From Akkermansia sp. (GTDB taxonomy: Bacteria > Verrucomicrobiota > Verrucomicrobiia > Verrucomicrobiales > Akkermansiaceae), in assembly GCA_017398355.1 (NCBI GenBank), contig JAFQGD010000049.1, forward strand, positions 1 through 64,000: DNA of 64,000 nucleotides. Reading direction: 5' to 3'. Shown one piece after another: positions 17,932 to 26,942 of the stretch. Made by a program: the position numbers and the translations under genes. Under the pieces are notes generated by a model, which was not told the DNA's origin, did no database searches, and saw nothing but the letters and a program-made list of their open reading frames with translations. Within the stretch, counting starts at the first letter, position 1. The number at the start of each line of letters is the position of its first letter.

Positions 17932-20514
17932 ATGACCGAGGCCGAGAAAACCGCACGCGCGTGTCTGGAGGAAATCGCAAAGCTGGTGCCGGATGCCGGA
18001 GACCCTGCCGCCCTGATGGGGGAAGATACATGGGGGGATACTTTGCGTGTAGTAGAGGTATTACAGGGGTTGCATTTGGGCCCCGAGCGCCGAGAAGAAG
18101 TCGCAGTCGATGAACTGGCAACGCATTTTGGTTCACCAGTACTTTTGGAGCTGAGGAATGGAAATTGGGTCATCTTTTTAGGCCGCCGACGCGGGGCAGA
18201 AGGGGAAGAAGAGCATTTCGCCGTGTTTGACCCCTTGAGCAGAGAGAGTGGCAAGGTGCTGTTCTTAAAACGCGAATCGCTCATCAAAGCTTGGGGAGGC
18301 GTTGCTATTTATTTGAAGAACTTTGCCAATCAGCACTATGCTGCGGATGGTCGGCACACCTTGATATACTGCTTGGTTAGCATCTGCCGCCACCATAATT
18401 TGGATGCAGATGTTCGCCGCTTGTTGCATGAGTATGCGGTGGAGGAAGAACCCAGCCTGAGTTTGCTGCGCAAAATGGCTGATGATTTGGGCCTCACCTC
18501 CCGCAAGGGTAAAATGAAATGGAGTGCGCTGGAAGAACGTGAACACATTTTCCCCTGCATCGGCGTTACTCAAGAAGGCAAGGGCTGTGTCCTTTGTGGT
18601 ATGCGGGAAACCGTCCCAGATGGGCAAAGCGGGGATGATTCCGATAGTTTGATTGGTGTGTGGAATCCTGCCCCCGCGCACCACGGACAAGCCCCGGAGG
18701 TGCAATGGATTCCCCAATCTGAATATGAAGCTCGCTTTACAGGGGAAGTCGTATTATTCAAACGTGTCTTTTCCTTGTTGGACGAAGAGCGTCCCTTTGG
18801 CCTCTTGTGGTTTATCCCGGAGTTTGTGCGCCAGAAAAGGCTGCTGGCAGAAGTTGCCACAGCCGTACTGGCCATCAGTGCCATCGGGTTGGTGACTCCC
18901 TTATTCTTCCAGCTGGTCGTTGATAAGGTATTGGTACACCAGAGTTATACTACGCTGACTGTTCTTGGTGTGGCTGTGTGTGTGGCTTTGTTGTTTAATG
19001 CCATCCTAGAGTTTTTGCAAAATTATCTGTTGATATTTGCGACGAATCGTATTGATATACGTTTGGCAACCAAAACCTTCCGCAAGTTGCTAAACTTACC
19101 GGTGGATTTCTATGAGCGAATCTCAAGTGGTGTATTGATTAAGCACATGCAGCAGACGGAGAAAATTCGCCAATTTTTGTCCGGCAGCTTGTTCTTTAGC
19201 TTGCTGGAGCTATTGTCATTGCTTGTTTTCCTGCCTGTTTTATTCTGGTATAGCACCAAGCTGACCTTCGTGGTACTATTGTTTACCGGGTTGATGGCAT
19301 TGGTGATTGCTGTGCTCATCAAACCCTTCCAACGTCGATTGGAGGAACTGTACCAAGCGGAGGGACGCCGCCAAGGCATGTTGGTGGAGACTATTCATGG
19401 TGTGCGTACAGTTAAGTCCTTGGCGCTTGAGCCGGTGTTGCAGCGTAAGTGGAATGATACGGCGGCTTATGCCATCTCCCGCTATTTCAATGTGGCCAAG
19501 ATATCCATGAGTGCGCGGACGCTTAGCCATTGGTTGGAGCGACTCATGGGCGTGTGCATCATTTGGGTGGGGGCACTTGCTGTGTTTGATGGCGAGATTT
19601 CCGTGGGCGCGCTCATTGCTTTCAACATGTTGGCCGGGCGCGTGACGGGCCCCTTGGTACGCATTGTGGGGCTGGTGCATGAATACCAGCAAACCTCGCT
19701 TTCCGTCCGCATGCTGGGTGTGGTCATGAATGCTCGCGATGAACAGGTGGGTGGCGGTATCCGACAGCCTCTCCGTGGTGAAATCTCTTTCGAAAATATA
19801 CGCTTCCAATACCTGCCGGATGCTCCCCCTGCTATCCGTGATTTCTCCTACCGCATTCATCCCGGTACGACAGTTGGCCTTGTAGGGCGCAGTGGTTCCG
19901 GCAAAACAACCGTGACAAAACTCATGCAGGGGCTCTATCCCTTGCAACAAGGTGTCATCAAATATGATGGAATAGACTTGCGAGAGATAGACCGCGCGCA
20001 TTTGCGTTCTCATATCGGTGTGGTGTTGCAGGATAATTATTTCTTCCATGGCACGATTCGAGAGAACTTGACTCTGACCAAAAAGGATGCCACCATGGAG
20101 GAGGTCATTTACGCCGCACGCGTGGCCGGAGCAGAGGAGTTTATCCAAAATTTACCGCGTGGTTACGATTCGATGCTGGAAGAAAACGCCAGCAACCTAT
20201 CCGGCGGGCAGCGGCAGCGCCTGGCTATTGCTCGGGCTTTGTTGCCCAATCCCCGTATCCTGATTTTCGATGAAGCCACCAGTGCGCTTGATCCGGAGAG
20301 TGAAACTCTCATTCGCCGCAATCTGAAGCAGATCGCTCGCAATCGTACAGTATTTATCATTTCCCACCGTCTGTCCATTCTTTGCCGGGCAGATGATATC
20401 ATTGTGTTGGAGAAAGGCGCCATTCTTGAGCATGGTACGCATGCTGAATTGTTGGCCCAAGAGGGCTTGTATGCAAGTTTCTGGCAGCAGCAAATGGGTA
20501 CGGAGGAGGATTGA
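17932..20514 (+). CDS. Type I secretion ABC transporter (HlyB-like) with degenerate C39-like domains
   Basis: This 860-residue inner-membrane exporter would power release of the giant protein. Residues about 50-135 and 140-275 resemble two C39-like segments. The second one (HTLIYCLVSICRHHNL) lacks the catalytic Cys at the usual place, so it would bind substrate rather than cleave a double-glycine leader, as in HlyB. The transmembrane domain spans about 300-580. The ATPase has Walker A GRSGSGKTT (about 654), the signature LSGGQRQR (about 756), Walker B ILIFDEATSALD (about 776) and an H-loop ISHR (about 811). An AAGGA lies 2 bases before the ATG. The gene overlaps or abuts the HlyD-like gene. 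Standard HlyB proteins are about 710 residues, so the extra length is all N-terminal. Confidence 0.9.
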   Translation: MTEAEKTARACLEEIAKLVPDAGDPAALMGEDTWGDTLRVVEVLQGLHLGPERREEVAVDELATHFGSPVLLELRNGNWVIFLGRRRGAEGEEEHFAVFDPLSRESGKVLFLKRESLIKAWGGVAIYLKNFANQHYAADGRHTLIYCLVSICRHHNLDADVRRLLHEYAVEEEPSLSLLRKMADDLGLTSRKGKMKWSALEEREHIFPCIGVTQEGKGCVLCGMRETVPDGQSGDDSDSLIGVWNPAPAHHGQAPEVQWIPQSEYEARFTGEVVLFKRVFSLLDEERPFGLLWFIPEFVRQKRLLAEVATAVLAISAIGLVTPLFFQLVVDKVLVHQSYTTLTVLGVAVCVALLFNAILEFLQNYLLIFATNRIDIRLATKTFRKLLNLPVDFYERISSGVLIKHMQQTEKIRQFLSGSLFFSLLELLSLLVFLPVLFWYSTKLTFVVLLFTGLMALVIAVLIKPFQRRLEELYQAEGRRQGMLVETIHGVRTVKSLALEPVLQRKWNDTAAYAISRYFNVAKISMSARTLSHWLERLMGVCIIWVGALAVFDGEISVGALIAFNMLAGRVTGPLVRIVGLVHEYQQTSLSVRMLGVVMNARDEQVGGGIRQPLRGEISFENIRFQYLPDAPPAIRDFSYRIHPGTTVGLVGRSGSGKTTVTKLMQGLYPLQQGVIKYDGIDLREIDRAHLRSHIGVVLQDNYFFHGTIRENLTLTKKDATMEEVIYAARVAGAEEFIQNLPRGYDSMLEENASNLSGGQRQRLAIARALLPNPRILIFDEATSALDPESETLIRRNLKQIARNRTVFIISHRLSILCRADDIIVLEKGAILEHGTHAELLAQEGLYASFWQQQMGTEED
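20501..20510 (+). promoter_or_regulatory. Shine-Dalgarno that fixes the HlyD-like start
   Basis: CGGAGGAGGA ends 9 bases before the ATG at 20520. A TTG at 20511 is in frame but would follow the motif with no spacer, so the ATG (461 residues) is preferred. The site lies inside the last codons of the exporter gene and allows coupled translation. Confidence 0.7.
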
Positions 20515-20519
20515 ATCAA

Positions 20520-21905
20520 ATGAGCAAGAAAAGAAGAAAGTTAAAAGAACTGACGGATGCAGACATCGCCGCCTGCGAGCCGGAATCCATTTGGTTGGAA
20601 ACGCGTAAATGCCCGGTTCCTGCTCACAGTGTACTTTGGGTTTTAGTTATACTGCTTGTCTTGACCGTTGTCTGGGCTTGCGTATCCAAGGTGGATAAAG
20701 TGGTGGCTGCAGAAGGTAAGTTGGTGACATGCCGCCCTAATATCACCATGAAACCGCTGGAGCGTACCGTCATCAAAAGCGTTCCGGTGCGCGTAGGGCA
20801 GGTAGTCGATAAGGATCAAATCCTTGTGGAGTTGGATCCCACTGTCAACCAAGCAGAACTACGCTCCCTGTGCGACCAGCTTGCTCATTACCGCTGCCAA
20901 GCCGTGCGTTTGCGCGCAGAACAGTCTTCTGCGCAAGAACTCGTCTTCCCCGAGGATTTGACCCGGACGGAAGCCGCCTCTTTGCAGCGCGCCCTCTTCC
21001 TCTCTCGCCTTGAGTATTTTACAAAACGCGTGCAATATTTGAATGCGAGTGTGGAGCGGTATGAGGCCACATCTGCCTCTGTTGATAAATCCCTTGCCAA
21101 GTACGATGAGATGATGGAGCCGCTCAACCGAATCGAAGAGGTTTATGTGAACTTGGCCGAGAAGGGGATGGCCCCGCGTGTGGAAATGTTGCAGACCAAA
21201 ATTCAACGCATGGGCAATGAAATTGAGGTGGAAAACCAGCGTACCCGCTTGGTGGAGGACGAACAGATGCGCAATACTGCTGCCGCAGAGTTGGATACCT
21301 TTGTGGCTGAGTGGAAACAGCAGATTAATGAACAACTTGCTGATACAGAGTTGCAAATTGTTGCTTTGCGTGAAAAAGTTCGCCAAACGGAGTATTTGGC
21401 ATCCACGGAATCGCTGAAAGCGCCCTGCCGTGCTGTTGTGCATGAAATTGCCCCCTACCAAGAAGGCTCTGCTGTGCGGGAGGCAGAGGCATTTATTACC
21501 CTAATCCCCTTGGATGAACCCTTGGAGGCAGAGGTTGATGTGCTGCCGAAAGATGTGGGCTTGTTGCGCAAGGGTGATAAAGCCAAACTTAAGCTGGATG
21601 CGTTCCCCTTCCAAAAATATGGCACCTTGCAGGGGACAATCAGCTTCATTTCGGCTGATACGTACGAATCTGTTTCCAATTTGGATCAGGAGGAGAGTGC
21701 CGGCCTCTCGGCCACAGGCGGCAAACGTCCGCAGTACCGTGTTCGTATGGCTGTATCTGGCGATTTGGATGGGGTACCGAAAGAGCTGTGGCAGAGCGCA
21801 GGTATGCGCCTGCGCGCAGAAATCATCGTGGGTGAGCGCACCGTGCTCTCCTATCTGATGCACCCCTTCCTGAAAGCGATGGATGAATCCATCCGTGAGC
21901 CCTGA
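20520..21905 (+). CDS. HlyD-like membrane fusion protein of the type I secretion system
   Basis: This 461-residue periplasmic adaptor would link the ABC exporter to an outer-membrane channel. A short basic cytoplasmic segment (KKRRKLKEL) is followed by one membrane helix at about 37-56 (VLWVLVILLVLTVVWACV). Next come a lipoyl-like half (KSVPVRVGQVVDKDQILVEL, about 80-100), a long alpha-helical hairpin with coiled-coil character (about 105-290), the second lipoyl half (SLKAPCRAVVHEI) and a beta-barrel C-terminus. The length and order are typical of HlyD/LktD. It is the last gene of the operon with the giant protein, the 95-residue protein and the exporter. A TolC-type partner must be encoded elsewhere, because none is in the window. 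Confidence 0.88.
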   Translation: MSKKRRKLKELTDADIAACEPESIWLETRKCPVPAHSVLWVLVILLVLTVVWACVSKVDKVVAAEGKLVTCRPNITMKPLERTVIKSVPVRVGQVVDKDQILVELDPTVNQAELRSLCDQLAHYRCQAVRLRAEQSSAQELVFPEDLTRTEAASLQRALFLSRLEYFTKRVQYLNASVERYEATSASVDKSLAKYDEMMEPLNRIEEVYVNLAEKGMAPRVEMLQTKIQRMGNEIEVENQRTRLVEDEQMRNTAAAELDTFVAEWKQQINEQLADTELQIVALREKVRQTEYLASTESLKAPCRAVVHEIAPYQEGSAVREAEAFITLIPLDEPLEAEVDVLPKDVGLLRKGDKAKLKLDAFPFQKYGTLQGTISFISADTYESVSNLDQEESAGLSATGGKRPQYRVRMAVSGDLDGVPKELWQSAGMRLRAEIIVGERTVLSYLMHPFLKAMDESIREP

Positions 21906-21914
21906 GCCAATCGC

Positions 21915-21929
21915 TCCGTAAAACGGAGT
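21915..21929 (+). terminator. Weak hairpin after the secretion operon
   Basis: A 6-bp stem (CTCCGT/ACGGAG) with a 3-base loop lies 10 bases after the HlyD-like stop codon. No T-run follows, so an intrinsic terminator is doubtful. Confidence 0.3.
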
Positions 21930-21947
21930 ACAGCCACAATTCGCTCT

Positions 21948-21975
21948 TGCGCGCCCGGAGGATAAGACCTATAAT
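21948..21975 (+). promoter_or_regulatory. pgi promoter, TTGCGC-N16-TATAAT
   Basis: The -10 box is a perfect TATAAT (21970-21975) and a -35-like TTGCGC sits 16 bases upstream. The ATG of pgi is only 11 bases after the -10 box, so transcription should start about 4-5 bases before the ATG. Confidence 0.65.
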
Positions 21976-21986
21976 TCTTTCCCGTT

Positions 21987-23522
21987 ATGAAACAGTATGC
22001 CCAGCAGCTTCTTCGTTACCCCGAAATGGGGATTTCTCTGGATTTTTCCAAGCTCCCGCTGACTCCGGAGTTCCTTTCTGAGATGGAGCCCCTCATTTCC
22101 CGCGCCTATGCAGATATTGCAGCGTTGGAAGGTGGTGCCATCGCCAATCCGGATGAAAACCGCATGGTGGGTCACTATTGGCTGCGCAACAGTGCTATTG
22201 CTCCCACGGCAGAATTGCGAGCCAAGATAGATGAGCCCTTGGCCGATTTGAAGTCCTTTGCGGCTGATGTGCTTGGTGGCAAGATACTTGCCCCCAATGG
22301 ACAGAAGTTCTCGACCTGTTTGGTGATAGGTATTGGTGGCTCCGCTCTGGGCCCGGAATTGGTGGCAGATGCTCTGCCTGCCGATGGCCTGCGCATGGCT
22401 TTCTTGGACAACACCGACCCCGATGGCATGTACAAGGTGCTTGATACACTGCCTCTTGCAGAAACAATCGCTGTCGTCATCTCCAAGTCCGGCGGTACGC
22501 CTGAAACCCGCAACGGTATGGTGTGCGCTCAGGCCTACTTTGCATCCAAGGGGTTCAACTTCGCCAAACAAGCCGTGGCGGTCACCGGCGTGGGCTCCAC
22601 GCTGGATAAAGTAGCCGTGGCAGAGGGGTGGATTAAGCGTTTCCCCATGGAAGATTGGGTGGGGGGGCGCACCTCAGAAACTTCCGTGGTTGGTCTGGTG
22701 CCCGCTGCTTTGCAGGGGGTAGATGTGGATGCCTTGCTCAAGGGGGCTGCTGATATGGATGCTCACACCCGCGTGGCTGATACCGCTGCCAACGCTGCGA
22801 TGAAGCTGGCTCTTGCTTGGTATGTGGCCGGCAACGGCAAGGGCTCCAAGGATATGGTGGTGTTGCCCTACAAAGATAGCTTGGTGCTTTTCTCCAAGTA
22901 CTTGCAGCAGCTCATCATGGAATCCCTTGGTAAAGAATTGGATTTGGACGGCAAGACCGTGAACCAAGGTATCTCTGTGTACGGCAACAAAGGCTCCACC
23001 GACCAGCACGCCTATGTGCAGCAACTGCGTGATGGTCTCAACAACTTCTTCGTCACCTTCATTGAAGTGCGCCAAGCCCCCACTGATACGGTCAAAGTGG
23101 AAGATTCTTTCACTGCCGGAGATTACCTCCAAGGCTTCCTGCGTGGCACTCGTAAAGCGCTTTCTGAGAGTGGCCGCCAAAGCATCACAATTTCCATCCC
23201 CACGGTGAATGCTTACACGCTGGGCATGCTTATAGCTCTGTTTGAGCGTGCTGTGAGCTTCTATGCCAGCCTGATTCACATTAACGCCTACCACCAGCCC
23301 GGTGTGCAGGCCGGCAAGTTGGCAGCCAATGTCTTCCTGAAGCTGCTTGCCACCTGTGAGGCTGCTCTCACCGCCTCTCCCGCAACTGCTTCCCAAGTGG
23401 CTGCTTCCGTGGGGGCGGATGAGGAAGATACCTACCACGCCCTTGTGCACATTGCCGAATCCGGCAAGGCCGCTTGGGTGTGGGGCGATTGCCCCTGCCG
23501 CGATACTTTTGCCAAGGCTTAA
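21987..23522 (+). CDS. pgi: Glucose-6-phosphate isomerase
   Basis: It interconverts glucose 6-phosphate and fructose 6-phosphate in the cytoplasm (glycolysis and gluconeogenesis). The 511-residue product has the sugar-isomerase phosphate-binding elements: VIGIGGSALGPE at about 113-124, ISKSGGTPETRN at about 162-173, and the helix-rich C-terminal half with LIMESLGKELDLDGK and NQGISVYGNKGSTDQHAYVQQL, where the conserved Glu and His-containing motifs of PGI lie. LIHINAYHQPGVQAGK near the C-terminus carries the conserved Lys. The gene stands alone between its own promoter and a terminator hairpin. No Shine-Dalgarno is present before the ATG, which fits a near-leaderless mRNA. Confidence 0.95.
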   Translation: MKQYAQQLLRYPEMGISLDFSKLPLTPEFLSEMEPLISRAYADIAALEGGAIANPDENRMVGHYWLRNSAIAPTAELRAKIDEPLADLKSFAADVLGGKILAPNGQKFSTCLVIGIGGSALGPELVADALPADGLRMAFLDNTDPDGMYKVLDTLPLAETIAVVISKSGGTPETRNGMVCAQAYFASKGFNFAKQAVAVTGVGSTLDKVAVAEGWIKRFPMEDWVGGRTSETSVVGLVPAALQGVDVDALLKGAADMDAHTRVADTAANAAMKLALAWYVAGNGKGSKDMVVLPYKDSLVLFSKYLQQLIMESLGKELDLDGKTVNQGISVYGNKGSTDQHAYVQQLRDGLNNFFVTFIEVRQAPTDTVKVEDSFTAGDYLQGFLRGTRKALSESGRQSITISIPTVNAYTLGMLIALFERAVSFYASLIHINAYHQPGVQAGKLAANVFLKLLATCEAALTASPATASQVAASVGADEEDTYHALVHIAESGKAAWVWGDCPCRDTFAKA

Positions 23523-23550
23523 TCGCCATCGTTCGCGTTTCTCCTTTTAT

Positions 23551-23587
23551 CGAAAGCGGGGACTCGTATAAGAGCCCTCGCTTTTCT
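23551..23587 (+). terminator. Terminator after pgi
   Basis: CGAAAGCGGGG (23551-23561) pairs imperfectly with CCCTCGCTTTTC (about 23576-23587), with T-rich sequence at the end. It lies about 30 bases after the pgi stop. Confidence 0.5.
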
Positions 23588-23675
23588 TCCATCTGCCGGC
23601 GGCGAAGCAGGGGGGAAATCAACTTAAAAAGCAAACCCAAGCTTTGTGCCATTGTGCTTTGCTTAGTCTTTAGGC

Positions 23676-23704
23676 TTGATTTTTATTGTATTTTAAGGCA
23701 TAAC
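23676..23704 (+). promoter_or_regulatory. lipA promoter, TTGATT-N17-CATAAC
   Basis: A -35-like TTGATT and a -10-like CATAAC are 17 bases apart. The ATG of lipA is 10 bases after the -10 box. The boxes are imperfect, so the call leans on spacing and on the same layout at neighbouring genes. Confidence 0.45.
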
Positions 23705-23714
23705 TGGTGGCGAC

Positions 23715-24638
23715 ATGTCGGATGAGCATACACGCAAACCCTCTTGGTTAAAGGTAAAATTACCTAAGGGTCAGGTATTCAAGGATGTACAGAAATTGGT
23801 AAAGGGAAATTCCCTTGTGACTGTGTGTGAAGAGGCTATGTGCCCGAATCGTGGCGAATGCTGGAGTCATGGTACGGCCACATTCATGGTGTGTGGTGAT
23901 GTTTGCACCCGTGCCTGCGGATTTTGCGCCACCCGCACAGCCAAACCGAAACCTTTGGATCCCGAGGAACCCGCCAAAGTGGCAGATGCCGTTGCCCGCA
24001 TGAATCTGAATCACACCGTGGTGACCATGGTGACGCGCGATGACTTGCCAGATGGCGCCGCCGGTCACATTGCCGCCACCATCCGAGAGATTCGTAAAGC
24101 AAGCCCCCACACCATTATTGAGGTGCTTACCTCTGATTTTAACGGCAAGGAGGCTTCCCTTGCCACGGTGATGGAGGCACGCCCCCACATTTTTAACCAC
24201 AATTTGGAGACCGTGGAGCGGCTCTCCCCCTTGGTGCGTTTCCGCGCCAAGTACCGACTCTCGCTGCAAGTGCTCAAGCGCGCGCTGGAAATGGCACCCG
24301 GCATGGTTGTGACCAAGAGCGGTATCATGCTTGGCCTTGGCGAAACGCGCGATGAAATTGAACGAACCATGGATGACCTGCGTGAGCATGGTGTCACCGT
24401 GCTCACCATGGGGCAGTACCTGCGCCCCTCACCCCGCCACCTGCCGGTGATTGATTACCTGCGCCCCGAGCTCTTTGATGAACTGCGGGAAGTGGCTCTC
24501 TCCAAAGGCTTCCGCCACGTGGCCAGCGGCCCTCTTATTCGCTCCTCGCACCATGATGCCAACTTCCGCCCGGAGCTGGACATCTTGGATGCCATCAATG
24601 CAGATCTGCGTGCCCGAGGCGAAATCGCACCCGAGTAA
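23715..24638 (+). CDS. lipA: Lipoyl synthase
   Basis: This radical SAM enzyme inserts two sulfurs into protein-bound octanoyl groups to make the lipoyl cofactor of 2-oxoacid dehydrogenases and the glycine cleavage system. The 307-residue protein has both cluster motifs: the auxiliary cluster CEEAMCPNRGECW (Cys at about 37, 42, 48) and the radical SAM CTRACGFC (Cys at about 63, 67, 70). ATFMVCGDVCTRACGFC and VTMVTRDDLPDGAAGH are family signatures, and the C-terminal SSHHDAN region carries the conserved Ser that ligates the auxiliary cluster. No lipB is adjacent. The type III glutamine synthetase gene starts 22 bases downstream and may be cotranscribed. Confidence 0.95.
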   Translation: MSDEHTRKPSWLKVKLPKGQVFKDVQKLVKGNSLVTVCEEAMCPNRGECWSHGTATFMVCGDVCTRACGFCATRTAKPKPLDPEEPAKVADAVARMNLNHTVVTMVTRDDLPDGAAGHIAATIREIRKASPHTIIEVLTSDFNGKEASLATVMEARPHIFNHNLETVERLSPLVRFRAKYRLSLQVLKRALEMAPGMVVTKSGIMLGLGETRDEIERTMDDLREHGVTVLTMGQYLRPSPRHLPVIDYLRPELFDELREVALSKGFRHVASGPLIRSSHHDANFRPELDILDAINADLRARGEIAPE

Positions 24639-24660
24639 ATCTTCCCACACCACCTAGTAT

Positions 24661-26766
24661 ATGCTGACTGAAAACATAACCGATGCTGAAGCCACGCTTG
24701 AGGCCCGATATGGTTGCGATACCTTCGGAATCAAGACGATGGAAAAGTACCTTTCAAAGAGCGCCTTCAAGAAGATGATGCTCACTATCCAGAAAGGTGG
24801 CAAATTGGACATGAGCATTGCGGATGAAGTGGCTCAAGCCATGAAAGTGTGGGCCCTGTCCAAAGGTGCTACCCACTACACCCATTGGTTCCAACCCCTC
24901 AGCGATGCCACGGCTGAAAAGCACGACTCTTTCGTGGAGCCCGACCGCAAAGGGGGCATGATTTGCGAGTTTACCGGCAAAAATCTGATTCAGGCGGAGC
25001 CGGATGCCTCCTCATTCCCCAGTGGAGGTATTCGCGCCACTTTCGAGGCTCGTGGCTACACCGCATGGGACCCCACCTCTCCTGCATTCATCAAGCGCAC
25101 GGCCAGTACGGCTACCCTCTGCATTCCCACAGCATTCTGCTCCTACACCGGTGAGGCCTTGGATAAAAAGACCCCGCTCCTGCGGTCTATGGTAGCCGTG
25201 GCCAAGCAGACAACACGCGTCCTCAACTGCTTTGGTATTGAACCCAGCTGCGTGGAAACCAATTTGGGGGCAGAGCAGGAGTACTTCCTTATCGACCGCA
25301 ACCTTTACCTCAAGCGCCCGGATCTTATCGAAACAGGTCGCACGCTCTTCGGTTGTTTGCCACCCAAGCACCAGCAGATGGAAGACCATTACTTTGGCTC
25401 TATCAAAGAGCGCGTGCTTGAGTTCATGACCTCGGTAGACCACGCTCTGTGGGATTTGGGTGTACCCTCTAAAACCCGCCACAATGAGGCGGCCCCCGGC
25501 CAGTTCGAAATCGCTCCCCTCTATGAGGCATGCAACGTGGCTGTGGACCACAATGTGATGATTATGGATGTGCTGGAGCGCCAGGCCCTCAAGTTTAACT
25601 TGGTGTGCCTCTTGCATGAGAAACCCTACACCTCGGTGAATGGTTCCGGCAAGCACAACAACTGGTCGCTTTCCACCCCCGAGATGGGTTCGCTCTTCTC
25701 CCCGGGCAAGACTCCGCACAGCAACAAGCTCTTCCTCACTTTCTTGGCCTGCGTTATTCAGTGCATTGATAAGCATGCAGACTTGCTGAGAGCCTCCATT
25801 TCCAAGGCCGGTAATGATCACCGCCTTGGTGCAGCAGAGGCCCCGCCCGCCATCATTTCCATCTTCTTGGGGGATGAACTTACCGACATCATCAACCAAA
25901 TCAAGCAAGGTGGTGCCCAGTGCTCGGCCTCCAAGACCACCATGGAATTGGGTGTAGATATCCTGCCGGAGTTGCCCAAGGATACTGCAGACCGCAACCG
26001 TACTTCTCCCTTTGCTTTCACTGGCAATAAGTTCGAGTTCCGCGCCGTTGGTTCCTCGCAAACCTGTGCTTGGCCCATGACTGTACTCAATACTATCATG
26101 GCCGAAGCGTTGGATGAAGTGGCCACCCTGTTGGAGCCTGTAGCCGGGACTCCCGCTTTCAACAAAACGCTGCAAAATATCCTCAAGGATATGCTCACTG
26201 CGCACGATCGCGTGGTGTTCAACGGCAACGGCTACTCCCAAGAATGGGTGGAAGAAGCAGCCCGCCGTGGTCTGCCACACATCAAATCCACACCCGAAGC
26301 GTTGGAGGTCCTCTCCCGAGAAGATTCCATTGCCCTCATGGAGAAATATGGCGTGCTGTCCCGCTCTGAGCTATTGGCTCGTAAGGAAATACAGATGGAA
26401 AACTTTGAGAAGTTGATTGATATTGAGGCCAAGACCTGCCTCAATATGCTCAACACCATCTACATGCCCGCCATTGCCACCCAAATGAGTGAAATATGTA
26501 ACACGGTGCTCAATATCCAAGCTTCCGGTATCAAGTCCGGCCTCAAGGCTGCTTCCCACCGGGCAGAGGCCATCGGTGCTCTTTACGATGAGCTGCCCGA
26601 GAAAGTGGAAGCTCTGCAAAGCGCTATTGCAGAAGGTGACCCCGTGCGCATGCGTGCCGCAATGGAAGATGCCCGCGAAACAGTGGATGCGCTGGAAGCT
26701 ATTGTAGATGCAGAGTTGTGGCCCGTGCCCACCTATGCTCAAATGCTCAATATACACAGTAAATAA
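24661..26766 (+). CDS. glnN: Glutamine synthetase, type III
   Basis: It makes glutamine from glutamate, ammonia and ATP in the cytoplasm. The 701 residues, far longer than type I (about 470), and the motifs FPSGGIRATFEARGYTAWDP, AEQEYFLID, HNEAAPGQFEIAP, VNGSGKHNNWSLST and NRTSPFAFTGNKFEFRAVGSS identify the GlnN (GSIII) family known from Bacteroides, cyanobacteria and other groups. The C-terminal 200 residues are helical and charged, as usual in this family. There is no Shine-Dalgarno sequence, and TAGTAT directly abuts the ATG. The gap to lipA is 22 bases. A strong terminator follows, so no nitrogen-regulation gene is part of the unit. Confidence 0.95.
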   Translation: MLTENITDAEATLEARYGCDTFGIKTMEKYLSKSAFKKMMLTIQKGGKLDMSIADEVAQAMKVWALSKGATHYTHWFQPLSDATAEKHDSFVEPDRKGGMICEFTGKNLIQAEPDASSFPSGGIRATFEARGYTAWDPTSPAFIKRTASTATLCIPTAFCSYTGEALDKKTPLLRSMVAVAKQTTRVLNCFGIEPSCVETNLGAEQEYFLIDRNLYLKRPDLIETGRTLFGCLPPKHQQMEDHYFGSIKERVLEFMTSVDHALWDLGVPSKTRHNEAAPGQFEIAPLYEACNVAVDHNVMIMDVLERQALKFNLVCLLHEKPYTSVNGSGKHNNWSLSTPEMGSLFSPGKTPHSNKLFLTFLACVIQCIDKHADLLRASISKAGNDHRLGAAEAPPAIISIFLGDELTDIINQIKQGGAQCSASKTTMELGVDILPELPKDTADRNRTSPFAFTGNKFEFRAVGSSQTCAWPMTVLNTIMAEALDEVATLLEPVAGTPAFNKTLQNILKDMLTAHDRVVFNGNGYSQEWVEEAARRGLPHIKSTPEALEVLSREDSIALMEKYGVLSRSELLARKEIQMENFEKLIDIEAKTCLNMLNTIYMPAIATQMSEICNTVLNIQASGIKSGLKAASHRAEAIGALYDELPEKVEALQSAIAEGDPVRMRAAMEDARETVDALEAIVDAELWPVPTYAQMLNIHSK

Positions 26767-26784
26767 GGCCCTATTCCATCTTTC

Positions 26785-26816
26785 AAAAGCGCTTACCATG
26801 CCGGTAAGCGCTTTTT
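26785..26816 (+). terminator. Strong terminator after glnN
   Basis: A perfect 13-bp stem (26785-26797 with 26803-26815), a 5-base loop and a T-run form a classic intrinsic terminator. The flanking A-run also allows function on the minus strand. Confidence 0.9.
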
Positions 26817-26839
26817 GTGTCATAATGCAAAAATACCCC

Positions 26840-26867
26840 TTGACGCGCTATGAATCTGTGTTAGAAT
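26840..26867 (+). promoter_or_regulatory. Upstream rpoD promoter, TTGACG-N16-TAGAAT
   Basis: This good sigma70-type match lies about 75 bases before the rpoD ATG, downstream of the glnN terminator. Confidence 0.6.
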
Positions 26868-26890
26868 CGCCACGCGACTTGTCAAAAAAC

Positions 26891-26921
26891 TTGACAAAAA
26901 GCGTAAAGGGTGGAGTATACA
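26891..26921 (+). promoter_or_regulatory. Proximal rpoD promoter, TTGACA-N19-TATACA
   Basis: The -35 box is a perfect consensus, and the -10-like TATACA is 19 bases away, slightly long. A second TTGACA-like stretch (TTGTCA, about 26880) precedes it. Two stacked promoters would suit a primary sigma factor gene. Confidence 0.5.
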
Positions 26922-26942
26922 CTCAATTTTTCTGTCCATATC

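Noticed and set aside
24655-24660. TAGTAT immediately before the glnN ATG as a leaderless promoter
   Set aside because: It directly abuts the ATG and has no -35 partner at the right distance. Cotranscription with lipA (22-base gap) explains expression more simply.
25012-26280. 422-codon minus-strand frame opposite glnN
   Set aside because: It is antisense to a complete type III glutamine synthetase and has no motif or promoter of its own.
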